Both the position numbers and the translations under genes were made by a program. The notes below the pieces were generated by a model. It saw only the letters and a program-made list of their open reading frames with translations. It did no database searches and was not told the origin of the DNA. Below are positions 27,455 to 34,897 of a stretch of DNA of 64,000 nt, one piece after another (the stretch's first letter is position 1; each line of letters begins with the position of its first letter). The DNA is from Solirubrum puertoriconensis (GTDB taxonomy: Bacteria; Bacteroidota; Bacteroidia; Cytophagales; Hymenobacteraceae): NCBI RefSeq assembly GCF_001483135.1, contig NZ_LNAL01000007.1, forward strand, positions 1-64,000, in the 5' to 3' direction.

Positions 27455-28294
27455 CTAGTGCAGGAAGTAGCCCACCAGCCTGCGGGCATAGCCATTCATC
27501 AGGAACAGCGGTACCAGAGGCGTGGGGCAGTTTTTAAGGGCAAAGTGAGTGAAGTTGCGCAGGTTGCCGCCGCCACGAATACCAAACAGGTGCTCGTAGT
27601 AGCCGCGGATGCTTCTTTGTTTACGGGTTATTTCTTGGCCGCTCTCCTCGGGGTAGGTGAGCAGGTGTGCATCGTAGTTGATGTAGACGGGAAAGCCGTG
27701 CCGCCGGGCCACGCTCGTGAAGTCGTAATCGGCGAGGTAATGGGGCAGGCGCTTTTCATCAAACAAGCCAATGCTGGCAAACACCTGTGCCGGAATAAGC
27801 AGGCCCCGGCCGGGTAGGTACGTTACCGGGTGCAAGCCACGTTGCTGCTCGGGTTTCAGCACCTCCAGCAAGTCGCTGCGGCGGTGCGTCAGCCAACTGA
27901 ATACTTCGCCGCCGTAAATGGGCTTGGTGGTGGAGGCATCGAGTTCCAATGCACCTAGGAGTGCATCGGGGTGTTTTTGGGCCCACTGCAGCATGCGCTC
28001 CACAAAAGCGGCGTCGCAGATAACATCGTTGTTGAGCGTCATTACACGGTTGGCGCCGTGCTCCAGCGCCCGCCGAATGCCCATGTTCACGCCAGCCGTC
28101 CAGAAGAGGTTGCCGTCGCCCTGCAGTACCTCCACTTCCGGAAATTCCTTGGCCAGCACTTCGCTGGTGCCGTCAGTGGAGCCATCGTCGACCACAATGG
28201 TGCGGAAACGGGTGTTGGTTTGCTGCCGCAGCGACTGCAGGCACGCACGGGTATAGGCCAGGCGGTTGAATACCGGAATGACGATGTACAACAT
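27455..28294 (-). CDS. Family 2 glycosyltransferase
   Basis: The 279-residue GT-A fold enzyme opens with YIVIPVFNRLAYTRACLQSL, has VVDDGSTDGTSEVL as nucleotide-binding loop and LNNDVICDAAFVERML as the DxD-like metal site. The ending (GYYEHLFGIRGGGNLRNF) fits rhamnosyltransferase-like GT2 proteins. It is the last gene of the wza-to-GT2 run on the minus strand. Two exact CTCCACCT copies lie 17 and 31 bases before its ATG. Donor sugar is unknown. Confidence 0.92.
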   Translation of the reverse strand: MLYIVIPVFNRLAYTRACLQSLRQQTNTRFRTIVVDDGSTDGTSEVLAKEFPEVEVLQGDGNLFWTAGVNMGIRRALEHGANRVMTLNNDVICDAAFVERMLQWAQKHPDALLGALELDASTTKPIYGGEVFSWLTHRRSDLLEVLKPEQQRGLHPVTYLPGRGLLIPAQVFASIGLFDEKRLPHYLADYDFTSVARRHGFPVYINYDAHLLTYPEESGQEITRKQRSIRGYYEHLFGIRGGGNLRNFTHFALKNCPTPLVPLFLMNGYARRLVGYFLH

Positions 28295-28311
28295 ATGCCT
28301 TGGTAGAGTAG

Positions 28312-28319
28312 AGGTGGAG
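28312..28319 (-). promoter_or_regulatory. Leader motif CTCCACCT, 17 bases before ATG 28294
   Basis: Exact octamer on the minus strand, the nearer of two copies in the 54-base gap between two glycosyltransferase genes. Confidence 0.55.
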
Positions 28320-28325
28320 AAGCTT

Positions 28326-28333
28326 AGGTGGAG
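28326..28333 (-). promoter_or_regulatory. Second CTCCACCT copy, 31 bases before ATG 28294
   Basis: Exact octamer repeated 14 bases from the first copy, so the leader carries a direct repeat of the motif. Confidence 0.5.
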
Positions 28334-28348
28334 GTTGTGTGGCGGGCG

Positions 28349-29692
28349 CTACGCTACGGCAGCGCTGGAGTACTCGGGGGTAGTGGCCGGCGTGGCGGGC
28401 TCGGCAACTTGCTGCACGTGGGGCGTGTGCACCGGCTCGGCCAACTCGGCAAAAGCGGGGTCGAGGGCAGCTAGGCGCCCTAGGTGGTGGGCCACCAGCT
28501 TGGGCCAAGTATGCTCGCAGGCGTAGGCATAGCTGGCACGGCCCATACGCTCCAGTTCCGCGGGGTGGTCGTAGAGGTATTCTACCTGGCGGGCTAGGGC
28601 CTCAGCAGTAGCTTCGGGCGTGCTTACGGGCACTTTGATGCCTGCATCATCGGGTATAAAATCGGTGGCGCCGTGGTGGTCGAGGGTGAGGATGGGCAGA
28701 CCTAGGGCCATCGACTCGAGGTATTGCGAGGCGAAGGTGTCGCGCAGGCTGCAGAGCATAAATAAGTCATGCTCGAGGTAGGCCTGCCGCACGGCGCTGA
28801 AGGGTACGGCGCCGTGCCAGGTTACTTTATCCTCGATGCCAGCTGCGGCAATCCAGCCGGGTACCAGCGGACCCACGGGCCCATCACCCAAGATGTCCAG
28901 GTGAAACTTTACGCGCGGATTGACCTTGCCTAAGGCTTCAATAACCAAGTGCAGGCCTTTGCGCGGAAACAGGCGGGCCAGCCACAAAATGCGTAGCTCG
29001 CCGTTGGCGCGTTGCGGCCGTACGGGGTACTCGGCGGGGTAAAAGGCCGGAAACTGCCCCGTGCTCATGGCCAGCTCCACGCGCTTGGCACCTAGGCTAC
29101 GGGCCAGCTCGGCGGTTTCGCGGTTGGCCGTGAGTACTAGCTTGGCGTGGCGCAACGATTGCCGCACGTTAGGATCGAAGGTGATGAGCAACTTGCTGAT
29201 GATGTTGCGCATCGTTTCGGTTTTAAACCAATCGGGCAGGTAGCGGCGCAGCGAGGCCGGGGCTTTCATGCCGCCTCCCAAGGGGCCCAGCAACAAGGGC
29301 TTACCCAGGCGCCACATCCACGAGGCCATTTGCAGGCTGTTATAGGTAATGTGGTGCACCAAATCGAAGTCAACTTGCTTATCGATTTCCTGCGCCTTGC
29401 GCCACGCCCGGTACTGCCAGCAGATGTAGTGCGCGTACACCCCAAACTGCCAGCGGTAGATGTAGTCGAAGAACTTAGGAACGTGCACGTTTACTACCCG
29501 AATGCGCTGGGCAACGGGGTTGTCGGCGTGTTCTTGTAGGTGCTTCTCGATGGAGCCGTTTTTACCTAGGGGCGTGGTAAAGCACCACACCTGGTGGCCC
29601 AGCGCGGCGGTTTCCCAAAGGGTATTGAAGCCGTGGCTGTCTTCGCCACCCGAGTTCGGCTGGCAACCGTAGGCAGAGAGCAGAATTTTCAT
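28349..29692 (-). CDS. Family 4 glycosyltransferase
   Basis: The 447-residue GT-B enzyme starts MKILLSAYGCQPNSGGEDSH, the usual N-terminal loop of this group, and has the donor-binding LWLARLFPRKGLHLVIEALG and a C-terminal segment with LESMALGLPILTLDHHGATDFI holding the E-x7-E type motif. The ATG at 29692 is preferred; the longer frame to 29869 adds 59 residues without homologous character. It begins five bases after the stop of the preceding gene, so translation is probably coupled. The C-terminal 35 residues are low-complexity and Ala/Pro-rich. Confidence 0.92.
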   Translation of the reverse strand: MKILLSAYGCQPNSGGEDSHGFNTLWETAALGHQVWCFTTPLGKNGSIEKHLQEHADNPVAQRIRVVNVHVPKFFDYIYRWQFGVYAHYICWQYRAWRKAQEIDKQVDFDLVHHITYNSLQMASWMWRLGKPLLLGPLGGGMKAPASLRRYLPDWFKTETMRNIISKLLITFDPNVRQSLRHAKLVLTANRETAELARSLGAKRVELAMSTGQFPAFYPAEYPVRPQRANGELRILWLARLFPRKGLHLVIEALGKVNPRVKFHLDILGDGPVGPLVPGWIAAAGIEDKVTWHGAVPFSAVRQAYLEHDLFMLCSLRDTFASQYLESMALGLPILTLDHHGATDFIPDDAGIKVPVSTPEATAEALARQVEYLYDHPAELERMGRASYAYACEHTWPKLVAHHLGRLAALDPAFAELAEPVHTPHVQQVAEPATPATTPEYSSAAVA

Positions 29693-29696
29693 GGTA

Positions 29697-30728
29697 CTAA
29701 GCTTGGGGAGCCGGAGATAAAACCTGGGCGTCGGGTGGAGCCAAGACGGAAGTAGGAGCGGGATTGGGAGCAGGCGCTGCGGCTGGGCGCTTAAACACGC
29801 GGCGCAGCTTGGCCGTGATGCGGCTTTGCAGAAACTCGCGGAAGCGCTGCTGGTCGCGGCGGCGGTCAATCAGTACAAAGCGGGGGTGCTGCAGCGGAAA
29901 CGGCAGCTCCAGGGTAGGCACATCGGCCTGGCTGTCGGTGGCATCCATGGTGTGGGTGCCTTGCTCGCCAAAGCCAATATTGCCCACTAGGTTAACGGCC
30001 GGCACAATGCACAAACCCGAGTTAGCCGCAATGGCAAAGTGCCACTGGTAGTCCCATACATCGGGCGGCTGCGGCAAGCTGAGCACGCTGCGGATTTTGC
30101 TGAGGCGGTAGCGCTCCTCCAGCCACGAGCTGTAAATGCCTTTCAGCTTGCCCTGGGCTTCGAGCTCGGGCAAGTGCTGCATCCGGAAATCGAAGTGCTG
30201 CCAGGCGCGGCGCCACGTAGCCCAACCCCAGCTGTTTACCTGGTTGGAGAAGTAGTACGAAGCGGCGCCCGAACCAGGCACTTGTGCGGCCTCCGCGGCA
30301 AAGTTGTTGCCGCCAATGTGCATTACGCGGGTATCGTGGCGGTAGCGGGCCAGCAGCTCGGCGCAGTAGGGAAAGAACGATTTGGCCGGAACACAGTCGT
30401 CTTCGAGGATGATGCCTTCTTCCTCGTGCTGAAAAAACCAGTCGATGGCGGTAGCCGGTGCCACGCCGCAATTGAGGTTGCTGGGCCGAAACAGCGTTTG
30501 CACCGCACAGGGCCAATCAACCAGCTCGTGCACCAGGGCGCGGGTTTCGGCGCACAGGGCTTCGTCGGTGGGGCGGTGCGGGCGGGGGCCGTCGGCGGCT
30601 ACGTACAGGCGAGTAGGCCGCACGCGCCGGATGGCTTCGAGCACGCGCCGGGTGGTATCGGGTCGGTTAAAAATGAGGAGCAGCACCGGCGTATCAAAGC
30701 CCGCGCTGGGAGAGTAATGTTCAGGCAT
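29697..30728 (-). CDS. Nucleotide-diphospho-sugar transferase, GT2-like
   Basis: The 343-residue protein has PVLLLIFNRPDTTRRVLEAI and LYVAADGPRP at the N-terminus, then EGIILEDDCVPAKSFFPYCAEL as the DDC metal site and INSWGWATWRRAWQHFD-like residues in the middle, a pattern common in Bacteroidota surface-sugar loci and related to GT-A enzymes. The ATG at 30728 is chosen over 30734 because it places the motif variant CTCCACCG at the usual 16-base distance; both are possible. Start overlaps the end of the upstream polymerase gene. The last 40 residues are Pro/Ala-rich. Confidence 0.85.
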   Translation of the reverse strand: MPEHYSPSAGFDTPVLLLIFNRPDTTRRVLEAIRRVRPTRLYVAADGPRPHRPTDEALCAETRALVHELVDWPCAVQTLFRPSNLNCGVAPATAIDWFFQHEEEGIILEDDCVPAKSFFPYCAELLARYRHDTRVMHIGGNNFAAEAAQVPGSGAASYYFSNQVNSWGWATWRRAWQHFDFRMQHLPELEAQGKLKGIYSSWLEERYRLSKIRSVLSLPQPPDVWDYQWHFAIAANSGLCIVPAVNLVGNIGFGEQGTHTMDATDSQADVPTLELPFPLQHPRFVLIDRRRDQQRFREFLQSRITAKLRRVFKRPAAAPAPNPAPTSVLAPPDAQVLSPAPQA

Positions 30729-32025
30729 CTGCATGAGCTACGGCGGTGGAGGAAATGGCCTCTTCGGTGCGGCGCGTACGGCGCGGCACCCGAGGCTGGT
30801 AGACGGCTGGCGCTGCAACCGGCAGCGGGTCCATTATGGCGAGTGCGAACCCGTAAACGGAGTACATGTAGTAGGGCCAGTCGTAGGAGAAGCTGTAGAG
30901 CAGGCTACTACCCAGGAAGGCCAGAAAAGCGGCCGAGTTGGCATCGAGGGGCTCGGGACTGCGTAGGCGGCGGATTACCAGCTTGATGGGCACCACCAGC
31001 ACCAGCAGCACGCCAATTATCCCGAAGTAAAACAGACGGTCGACGTACCAGCTGTGGAAGTGGTGGCCGGTACCGTCCTTCCACACTTTCAGCTTCGACT
31101 CGGTAGAGTAAAACTGAATGGGCAGCTCAAAACCTTTCAGGCGCATACCCGCCACGGGGTGCTCCTGAATAAACGGCTCGTACGAGCGGAACTGCTGCAG
31201 GCGCCAGCTGCCGGTGCCTTGCTTGTCGGGGTTTTGGATATCCTCGATGCTGGTTTCGAGGCGGGCCAGCACCTCGGGGTTGTTCAACACCACGCCAATG
31301 CCGCCACCTAGGGCCACCACAATCGGCAGCACGAACAAGGGCATGAACCGCTGAAACGAGAGCGTAACACCCTTGGTGCGGCGCAGCATAAACACATTGA
31401 GCGTGAGGGCCAGCAAGGTGCACAGCCACACCGTGCGGTGCTGCAGAAACACAATCATGCCCAGGGCTACAAAAAACACCAGCAACCTAGGCAGCCCGCC
31501 CTTGGCCATGTACTGGTTGAAGTAGTACAATGCTAGCAGCAGCAGCAGGTACGTCGACTCCACGTTGAAGCCGCGTTCGTTGTCCACGAAAGAAGCCAAA
31601 CTTAGGGCTTCGGGAAAATTGATGACCAAGCTGGCCGCCAGCCCCACCAGCAAAAAGCCCATCAGCAAACTTAGGGGCGGCATGCCGTAACGGCGGTAAA
31701 AACCGTACACCGCAAACAACGGCATAATTACCAGCAGCTTGTTGAACACGTGCGGGTACACCATCCAAGTATCCCAGCCAATGCGCGATTCCAAAGCCAA
31801 CGCAGCCAAGCAAGCCAGCATCACAAAATACCACTTGCGCATGGTGGGGCTGAAGCAGCGCAAGTACAGCACACTCAACCCGAGCATGCCGGCCGTGAGC
31901 AGCTGCATACACATCCAGAGCACCGGGTCGTCGGCATCCTCGAACGCAAATGCCGTAAAGGCCCGGTCGGTGAGCAGCACAACCAGCAGTACAATCAGAA
32001 AGCGGAACCGCAGGCTGATGATCAT
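30721..32025 (-). CDS. O-antigen ligase/polymerase family protein (Wzy-like)
   Basis: The 434-residue integral membrane protein has about ten to twelve hydrophobic segments (starting FRFLIVLLVVLLT) and a large periplasmic loop (about 255-345) containing GSWRLQQFRSYEPFIQEHPV and HHFHSWYVDRLFYFG, the pattern of the Wzy_C/O-antigen ligase family. In a Wzx/Wzy pathway it would join lipid-linked repeat units in the periplasm. Being beside Wzx, Wzc and Wza supports the polymerase role over a ligase role. CTCCACCT lies 18 bases before the ATG. The gene overlaps the start of the following transferase. Confidence 0.87.
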   Translation of the reverse strand: MIISLRFRFLIVLLVVLLTDRAFTAFAFEDADDPVLWMCMQLLTAGMLGLSVLYLRCFSPTMRKWYFVMLACLAALALESRIGWDTWMVYPHVFNKLLVIMPLFAVYGFYRRYGMPPLSLLMGFLLVGLAASLVINFPEALSLASFVDNERGFNVESTYLLLLLALYYFNQYMAKGGLPRLLVFFVALGMIVFLQHRTVWLCTLLALTLNVFMLRRTKGVTLSFQRFMPLFVLPIVVALGGGIGVVLNNPEVLARLETSIEDIQNPDKQGTGSWRLQQFRSYEPFIQEHPVAGMRLKGFELPIQFYSTESKLKVWKDGTGHHFHSWYVDRLFYFGIIGVLLVLVVPIKLVIRRLRSPEPLDANSAAFLAFLGSSLLYSFSYDWPYYMYSVYGFALAIMDPLPVAAPAVYQPRVPRRTRRTEEAISSTAVAHADA

Positions 32026-32043
32026 GGCGGGTAAGCGGAGAGT

Positions 32044-32051
32044 AGGTGGAG
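32044..32051 (-). promoter_or_regulatory. Leader motif CTCCACCT, 18 bases before ATG 32025
   Basis: Exact octamer on the minus strand in the 27-base gap between the GT4 stop and the Wzy-like start. Confidence 0.55.
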
Positions 32052-32052
32052 G

Positions 32053-33177
32053 TTAAGTAAGCTCGAGCACGAGCGGTTCGGTTACGGCATCTTTGTAGAG
32101 TTGGCGCGTGAGGGCGGCGGTACGCTCCCAGGTAAAATCCCGGCTGCGTAGCCGGCCGGCCTCGCTCAGGCGGCGGCGCAGCGCCTTATCGGCCAATATC
32201 TGCGCCAGTTGTTCGGCTAGCTGCTGCGGGGCATCGGGCCGGAAGTAAAGCGCGGCATCTTGGGCAACCTCCGGAAAGCACGAGGCCGTGCTAAGCACCA
32301 CCGGGCAGCCGTGGGCGAAGGCCTCCAGAATGGGCAGGCCAAACCCCTCGTAATGCGAAGGAAATACGAAGGCCTCGGCGTCGCGGTAGAGGTAAGCCAG
32401 CTCGGCATCGGTAAGCGGGCCGAGCTGCACCACCCGATCGGTGAGCCGCAAGGTGCGCATCTGCTCCTGCTCTGGCAAGCTGAACGGGCCACCGCCTGCG
32501 CATACGAAATACAGTTCCGGATGTTGGCGTTGTAGTAGGCTGGCAGCTTCTAAAAAGCAACCAAAGTTTTTGTACATGCCGCGCGTGCCGGTGTACAGCA
32601 CGTAGCGTCCCGGCACCCTAGGTGCCGGGCCCGTAGCCTCGGTAGTGGTAGTGCCGTGCGGAATTACCACCACGCGCTCGGGCGGCAGGTTAAGCAAGCG
32701 CAGCGCATCGGCACGGGTATTTTCCGATACGGTAATGATGCGGCTAGCCCGGTCGGCCACGCGCTTCAGATGACTCAGTTCCCGATCGGGGTAGTACTCC
32801 GGGTACAGGTACGGAATCATATCGTGGATAGTGATGACGAAGGGCTTGCCCGCTGGCATCCGTTCCAGGAAATAATCGTCGTCGAAGAGCGTGGGATGAA
32901 ACACATCAAAATCGGCGCGCTGCAGGGCTTGGCGAGCCGCCCAGTCGTTGCAGGCTTTGATGAAGCGCCACCCGCCCGGTAGGTTGGTGTTCGGGAAAAA
33001 CGTACGGTGGTTGGTATACTGCCGGTCGCGCAGATACAAGTTGTTGCTTAGCACAACCGGCAGCTCGTACTGCAGCTTTGAGCCAGCGTGGCGCATTAGC
33101 TCCCAGAAGTACCGCGACACACCACCGTAGTTCTGGATGGTGAAGATCTGATGGTCGTATAGAACTTTGGTAGTCAT
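32053..33177 (-). CDS. Family 4 glycosyltransferase, mannosyltransferase-like
   Basis: The 374-residue GT-B enzyme contains NYGGVSRYFWELMRH near the N-terminus, ISRIITVSENTRADAL-like acceptor-side residues, YVLYTGTRGMYKNFGCFLEA in the donor domain and the catalytic EGFGLPILEAFAHGCPVV motif near residue 280. Related proteins transfer mannose or other hexoses. The start ATG overlaps the stop of the flippase gene as ATGA (33174-33177), so translation is coupled. Inside the gene, at 32609-32629, a 9-base-pair inverted repeat surrounds a CCTAGG site. Confidence 0.93.
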   Translation of the reverse strand: MTTKVLYDHQIFTIQNYGGVSRYFWELMRHAGSKLQYELPVVLSNNLYLRDRQYTNHRTFFPNTNLPGGWRFIKACNDWAARQALQRADFDVFHPTLFDDDYFLERMPAGKPFVITIHDMIPYLYPEYYPDRELSHLKRVADRASRIITVSENTRADALRLLNLPPERVVVIPHGTTTTEATGPAPRVPGRYVLYTGTRGMYKNFGCFLEAASLLQRQHPELYFVCAGGGPFSLPEQEQMRTLRLTDRVVQLGPLTDAELAYLYRDAEAFVFPSHYEGFGLPILEAFAHGCPVVLSTASCFPEVAQDAALYFRPDAPQQLAEQLAQILADKALRRRLSEAGRLRSRDFTWERTAALTRQLYKDAVTEPLVLELT

Positions 33178-34835
33178 ACCAATTCAGCTTCGGGGTCGGG
33201 AGAAAGGGCAGGCTGGTGCCGCAACTCGGGTGCGGCCACGGCCGCACCCGGCGCTACCGGAGCTGCAGGCGGTGTTGCCTGGCTCTCCGGGTGGTGGGAG
33301 GGGGCGGCACCTAGGCGGCGCATCAGCCACGCCGAGGGGGCCGCTGCCCAGCCTGTGGTGGGCAACGAAAGCTTTGCCATGATGCGTACCAGTACAGCGC
33401 GCAGTGCCTCGGGCGGCCAGAACAGTAGCAACCCACCGGCCGTGGTGGCACCGGTGAGCAACGCCAGCCCAAAGCGCACGGGCAAGGGAGCACCCGCCGA
33501 GCGCAAACCGTACATTACCAGGCCCAGCACCACAGCTACCACGGTAGCCATGGTAAGGCCGGGCACGTAGGAGCGCAGCACCGCCACCGGCGACACGGCC
33601 AGCACGCGGTTCATCAAGCTCATGTACAGAATGGTGCGCACTACCTCGCCCATTACCACAGCCGAGGCCACGCCTACCAGGCCGTACGGCGCCATAATCA
33701 CAAACAGCAGCGGCAGCAGAGCCGTGTAGCCGATGTTCAGCACCAGTTTGGGCGTGAGGGTGGCGGTGGCATCGCACACTACGCCGGCAAACATGGTAAC
33801 CATGCTCATCGAAAAGGCCACACACACCATTTGCAGAATGGGAGCCGCCTCCAGCCATTTGGGGCCCAGCATTACCAGCACAATTTCGGGGGCAGCCATA
33901 GCCGCGCCGGCGCAAGTAGGCATTACAATGGCCCCCACCAGCATAATGCTGCTCAGGTACACTTCGCGCAGCTTGGGGCGGTCGTCTTGCAGTTGGCTGA
34001 ACGAGGGAAAAATGACCTTGGCGATGCTGCTCGTGAGCAGGTAAATCGGCAGGCCAATTAGCATCCAGGCGCGGCTGTACAAGCCCAAAGCGGCCGCGTT
34101 AAGCAAGCGGCCAATCAGCAGCGTATCGAGCGAGCCGGTAAGGAACTCCAGAAAGCTGATGGCTGACATGCGCGAGCCGTACGCCACCAGCGGCCGGTAC
34201 ACTTCCCACCGAAAAATGAGCATTACGGAGTGGCGCGCGGCCACAAAAGCCATGATGGTGAGCAGCAGCAACTGGCCCACTTGCGCGCCTACCAGCGCCC
34301 ACACGCCAAAGCCTGCCCACGCCATACCAATGCCAATGCCACCGTAGCTGAGTACATAGGCGGCTACCTCAATAATGGCCAGAGTTTGAAAGCGCATTTG
34401 CCGCCGAAGCAGGCTCAGTGCAGTGGCGTTCAGGCCCGTCAGAAACAAACCTAGGGCGAGCACCCGCACCACCGGCACCACTTTGGGCTCGTGGAAAAAG
34501 GTAACAGCCAGCGGAGCGCCAACCACCAGAATGGCCGAAAACAGCGCCCCCAGCAGAGCCGAAGAAGTGAAAGCTGCCCGAACATCCTCGGTGGTGATAT
34601 CGGGCTTTTGGATGATGGCCTGCTCCATGCCCATTTGGGCGAAGTAGCTGCCGAAGCGCAGGATTACACCGGCCAAGGCAACCAAGCCAAACTCGGCGGG
34701 CGTAAGCAGGCGCGCCATTACGGCGGTGTACCCTACCTGCAGCAGTGCTGTGGTAATGGAAGCGCCGGTGGTCCACTTCACACCGTGAACCGTGGCGGCA
34801 GTAAGACTGCGCGCCGGGGCAGCGGACGAGGCCAT
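33174..34835 (-). CDS. Polysaccharide flippase, Wzx-like (MOP superfamily)
   Basis: The 553-residue membrane protein has about fourteen hydrophobic segments, with the family's N-terminal VKWTTGASITTALLQVGYTA and RLLTPAEFGLVALAGVILRF and the later GLYSRAWMLIGLPIYL. It should carry lipid-linked repeat units across the inner membrane. The last 50 residues are a Pro/Ala-rich cytoplasmic tail, unusual for the family and not needed for transport. CTCCACCT lies 16 bases before the ATG. It shares an ATGA overlap with the following GT4 gene. Confidence 0.92.
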   Translation of the reverse strand: MASSAAPARSLTAATVHGVKWTTGASITTALLQVGYTAVMARLLTPAEFGLVALAGVILRFGSYFAQMGMEQAIIQKPDITTEDVRAAFTSSALLGALFSAILVVGAPLAVTFFHEPKVVPVVRVLALGLFLTGLNATALSLLRRQMRFQTLAIIEVAAYVLSYGGIGIGMAWAGFGVWALVGAQVGQLLLLTIMAFVAARHSVMLIFRWEVYRPLVAYGSRMSAISFLEFLTGSLDTLLIGRLLNAAALGLYSRAWMLIGLPIYLLTSSIAKVIFPSFSQLQDDRPKLREVYLSSIMLVGAIVMPTCAGAAMAAPEIVLVMLGPKWLEAAPILQMVCVAFSMSMVTMFAGVVCDATATLTPKLVLNIGYTALLPLLFVIMAPYGLVGVASAVVMGEVVRTILYMSLMNRVLAVSPVAVLRSYVPGLTMATVVAVVLGLVMYGLRSAGAPLPVRFGLALLTGATTAGGLLLFWPPEALRAVLVRIMAKLSLPTTGWAAAPSAWLMRRLGAAPSHHPESQATPPAAPVAPGAAVAAPELRHQPALSPDPEAELV

Positions 34836-34851
34836 ACAGAAAGCAGTAAAA

Positions 34852-34859
34852 AGGTGGAG
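34852..34859 (-). promoter_or_regulatory. Leader motif CTCCACCT, 16 bases before ATG 34835
   Basis: Exact octamer on the minus strand, between the palindrome at 34871 and the flippase start codon. Confidence 0.55.
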
Positions 34860-34870
34860 GCGGAGGAGCA

Positions 34871-34892
34871 GCCGCGGCCGGCCGGCCGCGGC
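34871..34892. repeat. Perfect 22-base palindrome between wzc and wzx
   Basis: GCCGCGGCCGG followed by its exact reverse complement CCGGCCGCGGC. It lies six bases past the wzc stop codon and before the wzx leader motif. No T-run follows, so it may trim transcript levels or protect the mRNA end rather than fully terminate. Confidence 0.7.
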
Positions 34893-34897
34893 ACTAC

